A DNA stretch of 64,000 nucleotides from Pseudonocardia nematodicida (GTDB taxonomy: Bacteria; Actinomycetota; Actinomycetes; Mycobacteriales; Pseudonocardiaceae). The number at the start of each line of letters is the position of its first letter. Position 1 is the stretch's first letter. The stretch covers positions 1-64,000 of the forward strand of contig NZ_JBEDNQ010000015.1 of the NCBI RefSeq assembly GCF_040105385.1, in the 5' to 3' direction. A program made the translations under genes and the position numbers. Below the pieces are notes generated by a model. The model was not told the DNA's origin. It searched no databases and saw nothing but the letters and a program-made list of their open reading frames with translations. This document shows, one piece after another, positions 41,935 through 50,503 of this stretch.

Positions 41935-42231
41935 TCAGCCGGGCAGGCGGAACTGGATCCGCTCGATCGAGGAGATGAGGGGCGCGACCATCTCGCGCCG
42001 GATCCGGTTGTGCTCCTCGTCGGCGTCGTAGGCCCGGTAGGCCTCCTCGTCCGCGAGGTCGACGACGATCGAGAACGACGCGTTCCCGTCCCGCAGTCCG
42101 AGGTCGACGCCGGCGACGAGGTCGAGCTCGACGCCGTCCACCCGGAGCTCGCGCAACGCCTGCAACGCCTTCTCGATCTCGGCGGGGTCGACGCCGTCCT
42201 CGAGCCGTCCGACCACCACGTTGCGGATCAT
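41935..42231 (-). CDS. Dabb (stress-responsive alpha/beta barrel) protein
   Basis: 98 residues with the Dabb opening MIRNVVVGRLEDGVDPAEIEKALQAL and the core NASFSIVVDLADEEAYRAYDADEEHNRI. Dimeric proteins of this fold include small cyclases and stress proteins; no catalytic residue set is clear. It lies after the fadBA operon on the same strand with a 129-bp gap. Confidence 0.88.
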   Translation of the reverse strand: MIRNVVVGRLEDGVDPAEIEKALQALRELRVDGVELDLVAGVDLGLRDGNASFSIVVDLADEEAYRAYDADEEHNRIRREMVAPLISSIERIQFRLPG

Positions 42232-42360
42232 CCGCGTCTCCTCTCGATCACCGGTCGGCGTCACCCTACGACAGGCCGCCGCACCCCCACGCCGCTCTCG
42301 CGGGGCGACGCCACGGGGCCCGCCGACGGGCGTCGTCGGCGGGCCCCGGAGACGAGCGGG

Positions 42361-44538
42361 TCAGGCGGCCGCGGTGGCCGTCTCGCCCTTCGCGGCGCGG
42401 TCGCGCAGGCTCTGCGGCACGTCGAACCGGTCGCCGTAGCGGGCCGTGAGCTCGTCGGCCCGCGCGACGAAGCCGGCCGGGCCGCCCGGGTAGCCCTCGA
42501 TGTACTGCAGCACCCCCCCGGTCCACGGCGGGAACCCGATGCCGAAGATCGACCCGATGTTGGCGTCCGGGACGGTCGTGAGCACACCCTCGTCGACGCA
42601 GCGCACCGTCTCGATCGACTCGATGAACAGCATCCGCTCGGACAGCTCGTGCAGGTCGACGTCGTGGTTCGTCGCCCCGAACTCCGCGCGCAGCCCCGGC
42701 CACAGGCCGTCCCGCTTGCCGTCGGAATAGGCGTAGAAGCCGGCGCCGGAGCTCTTCCCCTTGCGGTCGAACTCGTCGACCATCCGGTCGATGACCGCGT
42801 CGGCCGGGTGCGGGGTCCAGGCGAGCCCGGCGGCCTCGGCCCCCTTGCGGCTCTCCTCGCGGATCTTGCGCGGCAGCGTCAGGGTCAGCTCGTCCATCAG
42901 CTGCAGTACCGGGGCCGGGTAACCCGCCTGCGACGACGCCTGCTCGATCGTCTGCGGGTCGATGCCCTCGGCGAGCATCGCGACGCCCTCGTTGAGGAAG
43001 GTGCCGATCACCCGGCTGGTGAAGAAGCCGCGCGAGTCGTTGACGACGATCGGCGTCTTCTTGATCCCCAGGGTCAGGTCGAACGCCTTGGCCAGCGCCT
43101 CGTCGTTCGTCCGCTCGCCGCGGATGATCTCGACCAGGGGCATCTTGTCGACCGGCGAGAAGAAGTGCAGCCCGATGAAGTCGTCCGGCCGCTCCACCCC
43201 GCGAGCCAGCTCGGTGATGGGCAGCGTCGAGGTGTTCGAGCACAGCAGCGCGTCCGGGTTCACGTGCTCGGCCGCCTCCCGGAACACCTCCTGCTTGAGC
43301 TCGACGGACTCGAACACGGCCTCGATCACGACGTCGCAGCCGGCCAGGTCGGCGTAGTCGTCGGTCGGGGTGATCCGGGCGAGCAGCGCCTCGCCCTTCT
43401 CCCGGGTGGTCTTCTTCCGGGCCACGCCCTTCTCGACGAGCCCGGCCGAGTAGGCCTTGCCCTTGTCGGCGGCCTCCCGGGAGACGTCCTTGAGCACGAC
43501 GTCCCAGCCGGCGAGCGCGCAGGTGTAGGCGATGCCCGCGCCCATCATCCCGGCGCCGAGCACCGCGACCCTGGTGGGCTGCCAGTGCGCCGGCGAGGAC
43601 GGCCGGGACTTGCCGCCGTTGATCGCGTTGAGGTCGAAGAAGAAGGCCTTGGTCATGTTCGTCGAGACCTGGCCGGTCACCAGCTCGACGAAGTAGCGGC
43701 CCTCGATCCGCAGCGCGGTGTCGACGTCGACCTGGGTGCCCTCCACGGCCGCGGCGAGGATGTTGCGCGGCGCCGGCATCGGCGCGCCCTTGAGCTGCTT
43801 GCGCAGGTTCGCCGGGAACGCGGGCAGGATCGAGGCCAGCGACGGGTGCGACGGCGTGCCGCCGGGGATCTTGTACTTCGGCTGGTCCCAGGGCTGCCCG
43901 GGGTGTTCCGGGTTGGCCTTCACCCACGCCGTCGCCTTCGTGAGCGCCTCCTCCGGCGAGGACGCGAGCTCGTCGAGGATCCCCAGCTCGAGGGCCTTGG
44001 CCGGCTTGTGCCGCTGCCCCTGGGCCAGCACGTTCATGAAGCCGTTGGCGATGCCGAGCATGCGGGTGATGCGGGTGACCCCGCCGCCCCCGGGCAGCAG
44101 CCCGAGGGTGACCTCCGGGAGGCCGTAGACGACGCCCTTCGCGTCCAGCCCGACCCGGTGGTGGCAGGCCAAGCCGATCTCCAGCCCGCCGCCGAGCGCG
44201 GTGCCGCCCATCGCGGCCGCGACCGGCTTGCCGAGGGTCTCCAGGCGCCGCAGCTGGCCCTTGACCTCCTCGACCATCTCGAACACGCGAGGCCCGTCGT
44301 CCGGGCCGGCGGACGACAGCATCTCCAGGTCGCCACCGGCGAAGAAGGTCTTCTTCGCCGAGGTGACGACGACGCCGGCGATGTCGTCCTTCGCGGCGAC
44401 GAGCTGGTCGACGACCTCGCCCATCGCCTCGCGGTAGGCGTCGTTCATGGTGTTGGCGCTGCGGCCCGGGTCGTCGAGCGTGACGATCGCGATCCCGTCC
44501 GCGTCGGTCTCCCAGCGGACGGCCTTCTGCTCACTCAC
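42361..44538 (-). CDS. fadB: 3-hydroxyacyl-CoA dehydrogenase / enoyl-CoA hydratase (FadB/FadJ type)
   Basis: 725 residues. The crotonase domain (~1-200) has TMNDAYREAMGEVV, KTFFAGGDLEML and GTALGGGLEIGLACHHR; the NAD-binding domain begins with VAVLGAGMMGAGIAYTCALAGWDV (~335) and continues with CSNTSTLPITELARGVERPDDFIGLHFFSPVDKMPLVEII. It catalyses hydration and oxidation in fatty acid beta-oxidation as the alpha subunit of a trifunctional complex. GTG 44538 follows the thiolase gene by 17 bp. The order fadA-fadB is the usual one. Confidence 0.95.
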   Translation of the reverse strand: MSEQKAVRWETDADGIAIVTLDDPGRSANTMNDAYREAMGEVVDQLVAAKDDIAGVVVTSAKKTFFAGGDLEMLSSAGPDDGPRVFEMVEEVKGQLRRLETLGKPVAAAMGGTALGGGLEIGLACHHRVGLDAKGVVYGLPEVTLGLLPGGGGVTRITRMLGIANGFMNVLAQGQRHKPAKALELGILDELASSPEEALTKATAWVKANPEHPGQPWDQPKYKIPGGTPSHPSLASILPAFPANLRKQLKGAPMPAPRNILAAAVEGTQVDVDTALRIEGRYFVELVTGQVSTNMTKAFFFDLNAINGGKSRPSSPAHWQPTRVAVLGAGMMGAGIAYTCALAGWDVVLKDVSREAADKGKAYSAGLVEKGVARKKTTREKGEALLARITPTDDYADLAGCDVVIEAVFESVELKQEVFREAAEHVNPDALLCSNTSTLPITELARGVERPDDFIGLHFFSPVDKMPLVEIIRGERTNDEALAKAFDLTLGIKKTPIVVNDSRGFFTSRVIGTFLNEGVAMLAEGIDPQTIEQASSQAGYPAPVLQLMDELTLTLPRKIREESRKGAEAAGLAWTPHPADAVIDRMVDEFDRKGKSSGAGFYAYSDGKRDGLWPGLRAEFGATNHDVDLHELSERMLFIESIETVRCVDEGVLTTVPDANIGSIFGIGFPPWTGGVLQYIEGYPGGPAGFVARADELTARYGDRFDVPQSLRDRAAKGETATAAA

Positions 44539-44555
44539 TTGTCTGCCCAGCCCCT

Positions 44556-45776
44556 TCAGACTCGCTCGACGATCGTCGCGATACCCATGCCGCCGCCCAC
44601 GCACAGCGTGGCCAGCCCGCGGCGCAGGTCGCGCCGCTCCAGCTCGTCGACCAGCGTCCCGAGGATCATCGCGCCGGTCGCGCCCAGCGGGTGGCCCATC
44701 GCGATGGCGCCCCCGTTGACGTTGGTCTGCTCGTGCGAGATCCCCATGTCGCGCATGAAGCGCAGCGCCACGGCGGCGAACGCCTCGTTGATCTCGAACA
44801 GGTCGATGTCGTCGACGGTGAGCCCCGCCCTGTCCAGCGCCTTGCGCGAGGCCGGGGCCGGCCCGGTCAGCATGATCGTCGGGTCGGCGCCGGACAGCGC
44901 GGTGGACACGATCCGGGCCCGCGGGGTCAGGCCGTGGGCCTTCCCGGCCGCCTCGGTGCCGATCAGGGTCAGCGCGGCGCCGTCGACGATGCCGGACGAG
45001 TTGCCGGCGTGGTGCACGTGGTCGATCTTCTCGACCCAGTGGTAGCGCTGCAGCGCGACGGCGTCGAACCCGCCGTCGCGGCCCATCATCTCGAACGACG
45101 GCTTCAGCCCGCCGAGCGTCTCGACGGTCGCGCCGGCCCGGATGTGCTCGTCGCGGTCGAGCACGGTCAGGCCGTTGCGGTCGCGCACCGGGATCACCGA
45201 GTTCGCGAACCGGCCGTCCGCCCAGGCCTTCGCGGCGCGGGTCTGAGACTCGACGGCGAACGCGTCGACGTCGGTGCGCGAGAAGCCCTCCAGGGTGGCG
45301 ATCAGGTCGGCGCCGATCCCCTGCGGGACGAAACCGGTCTCGTAGGCGGTCTCCGGGTCCATCGCCCAGGCGCCGCCGTCGGAGCCCATCGGCACCCGGC
45401 TCATGGCCTCGACGCCGCCGGCGATCACCATCTCCTCCATCCCGGAACGCACCTTCAGCGCGGCGGTGTTCACCGCCTCCAGGCCGGACGCGCAGAACCG
45501 GTTGAGCTGCACACCGGCGACCGTGTCCGGCAGCCCGGCGGCGATCGCGGCCGCCTTCGCGATGTCGCCGCCCTGGTCGCCGAGCGGGGACACCACACCC
45601 AGCACGACGTCGTCGACGACGGCCGGGTCCAGCTCCGGATGCCGCCGCCGGAGCTCGTCGATCAGGCCGACCACCAGGGAGATCGGCTTGACCTCGTGCA
45701 GCGAACCGGAGGCCTTGCCCCGGCCGCGCGGTGTGCGGATCGCGTCGTAGATGAAGGCCTCGGGAATCTCGCTCAT
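44556..45776 (-). CDS. fadA: Acetyl-CoA acyltransferase (thiolase)
   Basis: 406 residues. The catalytic Cys is in NRFCASGLEAVN, with GGVEAMSRVPMG, FEINEAFA and the GHPLGATGA and CVGGGMG blocks carrying the His and second Cys. It performs the last thiolytic step of beta-oxidation and forms a complex with FadB encoded downstream. The promoter region 45777-45967 is shared with the divergent MerR gene and holds a set of three TGTCACA-type sites. Confidence 0.95.
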   Translation of the reverse strand: MSEIPEAFIYDAIRTPRGRGKASGSLHEVKPISLVVGLIDELRRRHPELDPAVVDDVVLGVVSPLGDQGGDIAKAAAIAAGLPDTVAGVQLNRFCASGLEAVNTAALKVRSGMEEMVIAGGVEAMSRVPMGSDGGAWAMDPETAYETGFVPQGIGADLIATLEGFSRTDVDAFAVESQTRAAKAWADGRFANSVIPVRDRNGLTVLDRDEHIRAGATVETLGGLKPSFEMMGRDGGFDAVALQRYHWVEKIDHVHHAGNSSGIVDGAALTLIGTEAAGKAHGLTPRARIVSTALSGADPTIMLTGPAPASRKALDRAGLTVDDIDLFEINEAFAAVALRFMRDMGISHEQTNVNGGAIAMGHPLGATGAMILGTLVDELERRDLRRGLATLCVGGGMGIATIVERV

Positions 45777-45902
45777 CCGAACCTCTCGTGGGGTGGTCGG
45801 GCTTGTCGGACGCAAGGCCCACGGCGGGCGCCGAGACCTGCTACTTGCCGGTAACCTTTGCTACCGCAGCGCCCTCACCTCGGTCAAGGCGCCGTTTCCG
45901 TA

Positions 45903-45937
45903 TGTGACAGCAAGAATGTCACACCAAGACTGTCACA
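45903..45937. promoter_or_regulatory. Three TGTCACA-type sites in the fadA/merR region
   Basis: TGTGACA (45903-45909), TGTCACA (45917-45923) and TGTCACA (45931-45937) are evenly spaced at 14 bp. The first two form a perfect inverted repeat with a 7-bp spacer and the second and third a direct repeat. This is the only such structured sequence in the divergent region, so it is the likely site for the MerR regulator. Confidence 0.7.
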
Positions 45938-45967
45938 TCTTCGGCCGACGCAGTAGCGTCGGCGCCC

Positions 45968-46786
45968 ATGTCGGCCCCCACCGAGGACCTCCTCACCGTC
46001 GACCAGCTGGCCGAGCGGACCGGGATCGCCGTGCGCACCATCCGGTACTACGCCGGTCGCGGGCTGCTCCCCGCACCCCGGCTGCGCGGGCGCACCGGGC
46101 TCTACGACGTCCGGCACCGGGCCCGCCTGGAGCTGGTCAGCGAGCTGACCGGGCTGGGGTTCACCCTCACCGCGATCGAGCGACAGCTGGAGCGCGTGCC
46201 GCACGACGCCGGCCCCGAGGAGCTCGCGTTGCAGCGCGTGCTGCTCGTCCCGTGGGTCCCCGAGACCACCGAGGAGATGGACCGGAGCGAACTGGAGCGG
46301 CGGGCCGGGCGCCCGCTCTCCGACGCCGACGTCGAGCGCCTGGAACGCCTCGGCGCGCTGACCCGGCTGGCCGGACCGGGTCCGGAATCGGCCGGATCGG
46401 GTCCGATGGCGGCCGGGCCGGGTCCGGCGGCGGGAGCCGAGCCGGGGGCGACGACCGTCCGGCTGCACGGTGGGGCGGCGTTGGGCTCGGCGATCCGGGC
46501 GCTCGACTCCGAGCTGCCGCCGGAGTACTGGGCCCGGGCGCATGCGCTCGTCGAGCGCCATACCGCGGCGCTCGCCGACGACCTGATGGACCTCTTCCAG
46601 CGGGAGGTGCTGCAGCCCTACCGGGACCGCGGCCGTCCGGCCGACGAGCGCAGCCGGCTGGCCGCGGCGCTCGCCCACCTCAAGCCGATCATGGTGCACG
46701 GCGTCGTCGCGACCTTCGGCCGCGCGGTGAACCGGACGATCCGGGAACGGGTGGACCCCGACGATGCCGCGACGCAAAGCGGGTGA
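45968..46786 (+). CDS. MerR-family regulator with C-terminal effector domain
   Basis: 272 residues. The helix-turn-helix (LLTVDQLAERTGIAVRTIRYYAGRGLLPAPRLRGRTGLYDVRHRARLELVSEL) is followed by ~60 residues, a Gly-Pro-rich linker with GPGPESAGSGP and GPGPAAG (~residues 137-160), and a ~100-residue helical domain that probably senses a ligand. No metal Cys is evident. Divergent orientation to fadBA suggests control of beta-oxidation genes, perhaps by acyl-CoA. It is followed after 29 bp by a thioesterase. Confidence 0.88.
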   Translation: MSAPTEDLLTVDQLAERTGIAVRTIRYYAGRGLLPAPRLRGRTGLYDVRHRARLELVSELTGLGFTLTAIERQLERVPHDAGPEELALQRVLLVPWVPETTEEMDRSELERRAGRPLSDADVERLERLGALTRLAGPGPESAGSGPMAAGPGPAAGAEPGATTVRLHGGAALGSAIRALDSELPPEYWARAHALVERHTAALADDLMDLFQREVLQPYRDRGRPADERSRLAAALAHLKPIMVHGVVATFGRAVNRTIRERVDPDDAATQSG

Positions 46787-46815
46787 TCATCGCCAACCCC
46801 GCCTAACATCGGCGC

Positions 46816-47250
46816 ATGGCGACCTTCGAGTTCCCGGTGCGGGTCCGCTACCACGAGGTGGACGCGCAGGGCGTGGTGTTCAACGCCTGGTACCTGGCCT
46901 GGTTCGACGAGGCCATGACCGAGTTCCTCGAGCACCGCGGGCTCACGTACCGGACGATGCTCGACGCCGGGTACGACGTGCAGCTGGTGCACACCGAGAT
47001 CGACTGGCGGTCCGGCGTCGGGTGGGGTGAGGACGTCGTGATCGCGGTGTCCACCGCCCGGCTCGGGCGGACCAGCTTCGCGCTCGACTTCCAGGTCCGC
47101 GGCACCGACGACGCCGGGAGCCCCACGGTGAGCTGTGGCTGCCGGACCGTCTACGTGGTCGTCGCGGTGGACGGCACGGGCAAGCAGGAGATCCCGCCGC
47201 TGATCCGCAACGCCCTCGGGGCGCCCGAACCGCTGCTCCCCTACGACTGA
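46816..47250 (+). CDS. Acyl-CoA thioesterase, hotdog fold (YbgC type)
   Basis: 144 residues. The 4HBT core has YHEVDAQGVVFNAWYLAWFDEAMTEF with the catalytic Asp, and GVGWGEDVVIAVSTARLGRTSFALDFQV. It hydrolyses short or medium acyl-CoA thioesters. Lying next to MerR and beyond fadBA, it may belong to the same lipid-degradation regulon. Its stop overlaps the end of the convergent fumarylacetoacetase by 10 bp. Confidence 0.9.
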   Translation: MATFEFPVRVRYHEVDAQGVVFNAWYLAWFDEAMTEFLEHRGLTYRTMLDAGYDVQLVHTEIDWRSGVGWGEDVVIAVSTARLGRTSFALDFQVRGTDDAGSPTVSCGCRTVYVVVAVDGTGKQEIPPLIRNALGAPEPLLPYD

Positions 47251-48419
47251 GGGACGATCCGCCCCCGCACCTCACCGAGCGAGAACCGGCCACCGCCGAC
47301 GGCCGGGGCGGTCGCGGTCAGGACGACCTCGTCGCCGTCGTGCAGCCAGGACCGGGTCCCCCCGCCGGAGAGCGCGATCGGGTCGGCGCCGTTCCAGGCC
47401 AGCTCCAGCAGCGAGCCGAACCGCGCACGCTCCGGACCGGAGATCGTGCCCGAACCGAGCAGGTCCCCGGAGCGCAGGCCCGCCCCGTTCGACGTCAGGT
47501 GCGCCACCAGCTGCTCCACCGACCAGTACAGCTCCCGCGCGGGCGGCGTCGCGATCCGCTCGCCGGACAGGTGCACGGCCAGTTCGATGTCCAGGCCGGT
47601 GGCGGGCCCGGACGGCGCCAGGTACGGCAGCGGCCCGGGGTCGTGCGCGGGCAGCGGCACCCGCGCGGCGGCGAGCTCCTCCATCGGCGTCACCCAGGCC
47701 GAGATCGACGTCGCGAACGACTTCCCGAGGTGCGGACCGAGCGGGCGGGTCTCGAAACCCTGGACGTCGCGGGCCGACCAGTCGTTGAGCAGGACGACGC
47801 CGAACACGTGCTCGGCCGCGTCGTCGACCCCGACCGGGCCGGCTGCCGGGCCGCCGAGCACGAACCCGAGCTCGGCCTCGAGGTCGAGCCTCCGGGTCGG
47901 GCCGAAGTCCCCCGCGGCGCGCTGCCCGGACGGGCGGACGACCGGGCTGCCGGTGACCCGCACCGTTCCGGACCGGCCGTGGTAGCCGACCGGCATGTGC
48001 CGCCAGTTCGGGGTGAGCGGCTCGGCGTCCGGGCGGAAGATGAGCCCGGCGTTCCGGGCGTGCTGCTCGCAGGCGTAGAAGTCGACGTAGTCGGCGACGG
48101 TGAAGGGCAGGACCGGGACCAGGCCCTCGGCGGGCAGCCGGTGCGCGAAGGCCTTCTCGTGGTCCTGCCGCCAGCCGGTCAGCCACTGGCACACCTCGCG
48201 CCACGCCGGCCGGCCGGCGTCGAGCAGGCCGTCCAGGTTGGGGGCGGTCAGCAGCTCGGGGTACGGGCCGCGCTGTGCGGTGGCGAGCGAGCCGACGTCG
48301 AGCAGCCCGCCGTCGGGCAGCGGGCAGGCGATCCGCGAGCTGCCGGGACGCCCGGCACCGGCCACCGCCCCGAGCGCGAGGCCGGGCGGCGGTGCGGTCG
48401 TCCCTGGCGCAGTCGTCAC
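47241..48419 (-). CDS. Fumarylacetoacetase
   Basis: 392 residues, the full-length fumarylacetoacetase rather than the short FAH proteins. The N-terminal domain contains FTVADYVDFYACEQHARNAG, and the catalytic domain has PVGYHGRSGTVRV, RRLDLEAELGFVLGG (metal-binding Glu pair), NDWSARDVQGFE and SGTISGPERARFGSLLEL. It cleaves fumarylacetoacetate to fumarate and acetoacetate at the end of tyrosine/homogentisate degradation. Homogentisate dioxygenase and the isomerase are not in this window. GTG 48419 places the start at the domain; further upstream is Thr/Pro-rich. It is divergent from mscR across 48420-48667, which holds no gene. Confidence 0.9.
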   Translation of the reverse strand: MTTAPGTTAPPPGLALGAVAGAGRPGSSRIACPLPDGGLLDVGSLATAQRGPYPELLTAPNLDGLLDAGRPAWREVCQWLTGWRQDHEKAFAHRLPAEGLVPVLPFTVADYVDFYACEQHARNAGLIFRPDAEPLTPNWRHMPVGYHGRSGTVRVTGSPVVRPSGQRAAGDFGPTRRLDLEAELGFVLGGPAAGPVGVDDAAEHVFGVVLLNDWSARDVQGFETRPLGPHLGKSFATSISAWVTPMEELAAARVPLPAHDPGPLPYLAPSGPATGLDIELAVHLSGERIATPPARELYWSVEQLVAHLTSNGAGLRSGDLLGSGTISGPERARFGSLLELAWNGADPIALSGGGTRSWLHDGDEVVLTATAPAVGGGRFSLGEVRGRIVPQS

Positions 48420-48667
48420 AGCGGCAGACCGTACCCGCGCGTGCGGTGCATTCGTCCCCGGTGCCGGGGTCGCCCCTTCCGCGACCGTCCGCCGTCTCAT
48501 CGTGCGACACCCACCCGGACCAGCGAGGGGGTGGTGCTGGGGTGGCGACGCCGGGATGCGTGTGCCCGGCCGGGTCCGGGGAGACAGCGGCCGGGCACAC
48601 ATGCCAGAGTCGCCATCCGAGCATCAGTCCCTGCCGGACGTCGTCGAGGACGAGTGGAGTACAACGC

Positions 48668-49756
48668 ATGGCACAGCAGGTACGCGGGGTCGTGGCCCGC
48701 GCCAAGGGCGAGCCGGTGACCGTCGAGACGATCACCGTCCCCGACCCGGGACCGGGCGAGGCGGTGGTGGCGATCCAGGCCTGCGGGGTCTGCCACACCG
48801 ACCTGCACTACAAGCTCGGCGGGATCAACGACGAGTTCCCGTTCCTGCTCGGCCACGAGGCCGCCGGGATCGTCGAGTCCGTCGGCGAGGGCGTCACCGA
48901 CGTGGCGCCGGGCGACTACGTGGTGCTGAACTGGCGCGCGGTCTGCGGGGTCTGCCGGGCCTGTAGGAAGGGCAAGCCGCACCTCTGCTTCGACACCCAC
49001 AACGCGACGCAGAAGATGACGCTGGAAGACGGCACCGAGCTGTCGCCCGCGCTGGGGATCGGCGCCTTCATCGAGAAGACCCTGGTCCACTCCGGACAGT
49101 GCACCAAGGTCAACCCGGACGCCGACGCCAAGGTCGCCGGGCTGCTCGGCTGCGGCGTGATGGCCGGCCTCGGGGCCGCCGTCAACACCGGGCAGATCGG
49201 GCGCGGTGACTCGATCGCGGTCATCGGCTGCGGCGGGGTCGGGGACGCCGCCATCGCCGGGGCGAAGCTGGCCGGGGCGACGACGATCGTCGCGGTCGAC
49301 ACCGACCCGCGGAAGCTGAAGTGGGCCGAGGAGTTCGGCGCCACGCACACCGTCAACGCCAAGGAACAGGATCCGGTCGAGTTCATCCGCTCCGTGACCG
49401 ACGGGAACGGCGCCGACGTCGTCGTCGAGGCGGTCGGGCGTCCGGAGACCTACAAGCAGGCCTTCTACGCCCGCGACCTGGCCGGCACCGTCGTCCTGGT
49501 CGGGGTGCCCACCCCGGACCTGCAGGCGCCGGAGATCCCGCTGATCGACTACTTCGGCCGCGGCGGCGCGCTGAAGTCCTCCTGGTACGGCGACTGCCTG
49601 CCCAGCCGGGACTTCCCGACCTACGTCGACCTGTACCTGCAGGGCCGGTTCCCGCTCGACAAGTTCGTCACCGAGACCATCGGCCTCGACGACATCGAGG
49701 CCGCCTTCGAGAAGATGCACCACGGTGAGGTCCTGCGTTCGGTGGTGATCCTCTGA
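48668..49756 (+). CDS. mscR: S-(hydroxymethyl)mycothiol dehydrogenase
   Basis: 362 residues, class III-type zinc alcohol dehydrogenase specific for the mycothiol adduct of formaldehyde. It has CGVCHTDLHYKLGG, GHEAAGIVESVGEGVTDV, structural-zinc CGVCRACRKGKPHLC, and GCGGVGDAAIAGAKLAGATTI for NAD. Mycothiol is the thiol of actinobacteria, so the gene supports the taxonomic assignment. It overlaps the metallo-hydrolase gene by one base, and together they oxidise formaldehyde to formate. Confidence 0.92.
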   Translation: MAQQVRGVVARAKGEPVTVETITVPDPGPGEAVVAIQACGVCHTDLHYKLGGINDEFPFLLGHEAAGIVESVGEGVTDVAPGDYVVLNWRAVCGVCRACRKGKPHLCFDTHNATQKMTLEDGTELSPALGIGAFIEKTLVHSGQCTKVNPDADAKVAGLLGCGVMAGLGAAVNTGQIGRGDSIAVIGCGGVGDAAIAGAKLAGATTIVAVDTDPRKLKWAEEFGATHTVNAKEQDPVEFIRSVTDGNGADVVVEAVGRPETYKQAFYARDLAGTVVLVGVPTPDLQAPEIPLIDYFGRGGALKSSWYGDCLPSRDFPTYVDLYLQGRFPLDKFVTETIGLDDIEAAFEKMHHGEVLRSVVIL

Positions 49757-50382
49757 TGCCGCCGATCGACCACGTCGTCACCTCCGGCACGTTCAACCTC
49801 GACGGCGGATCCTTCGACGTCGACAACAACGTCTGGATCGTCGGCGACGACCGCGAGGTCTTCGTCATCGACGCCGCGCACGACGCCGACGCCATCGCCG
49901 CCGCCGTCGGCGACCGGGCGGTGAAGGCGATCGTGTGCACGCACGCCCACGACGACCACGTCAACCAGGCACCCGTGCTGGCCGACCGGTTCTCCGCGCC
50001 CATCCTGCTGAACCCGGCCGAGATGGTGCTCTGGGACATGACCTGGCCGGACCGCAAGCCCGACCAGGAGCTGGCCGACGGCCAGACCCTGAGCGCCGGC
50101 GGGATCGACCTGCGGGTGCTGCAGACCCCCGGTCACTCACCGGGCTCGTCCTGTCTCCACGCGCCCGAGCTGGGGATCGTGTTCACCGGCGACACCCTGT
50201 TCCAGGGTGGGCCGGGCGCGACCGGCCGGTCGTACTCGAGCTTCGACACGATCATCGAGTCGATCCGCACGACCCTGCTGACCCTGCCCGGCGAGACGCA
50301 GGTCCGCACCGGGCACGGCGACTCGACGAAGATCGGCGACGAGGCACCGCACCTGGAGGAGTGGATCCGCAACGGATCCTGA
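49756..50382 (+). CDS. MBL-fold metallo-hydrolase linked to mscR
   Basis: 208 residues. The metallo-beta-lactamase signature THAHDDH with later His and Asp residues (TPGHSPGSS, FTGDTLFQGGPG, RTGHGDST) binds two metals. Genes of this type follow mscR in many actinobacteria and are thought to hydrolyse S-formylmycothiol to formate and mycothiol. The one-base overlap with mscR supports that link. The end of the gene is followed by the second palindromic repeat. Confidence 0.88.
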   Translation: MPPIDHVVTSGTFNLDGGSFDVDNNVWIVGDDREVFVIDAAHDADAIAAAVGDRAVKAIVCTHAHDDHVNQAPVLADRFSAPILLNPAEMVLWDMTWPDRKPDQELADGQTLSAGGIDLRVLQTPGHSPGSSCLHAPELGIVFTGDTLFQGGPGATGRSYSSFDTIIESIRTTLLTLPGETQVRTGHGDSTKIGDEAPHLEEWIRNGS

Positions 50383-50435
50383 CCGGGTCGTCCCGGGCCC
50401 GGCCCCGCATCCGCGGGCGCCGGGCCCGAGCCGTT

Positions 50436-50503
50436 CATGATCCTTCTCTGTGGAACCCGGCGCCCAGTCGACTGCTCTCCCCGCTCCCGGAACAGGGATC
50501 ACG
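50436..50503. repeat. 68-bp imperfect palindromic element, copy 2
   Basis: It starts CATGATCCTTCTCTGTGGAA and aligns without gaps to the complement of 3372-3439 at 46 of 68 positions, with 18 of 19 in the first block. A CAGTCGACTG palindrome lies in its middle. It sits between the convergent MBL and MFS genes, and the MFS stop codon falls within its right arm, as with copy 1. Confidence 0.6.

Noticed and set aside
41920..45045. Very long open frame (over 1000 codons) on the plus strand
   Set aside because: It is antisense to fadBA, has His/Arg/Gly/Leu-rich composition with no domain, and arises from the codon bias of the opposite strand.
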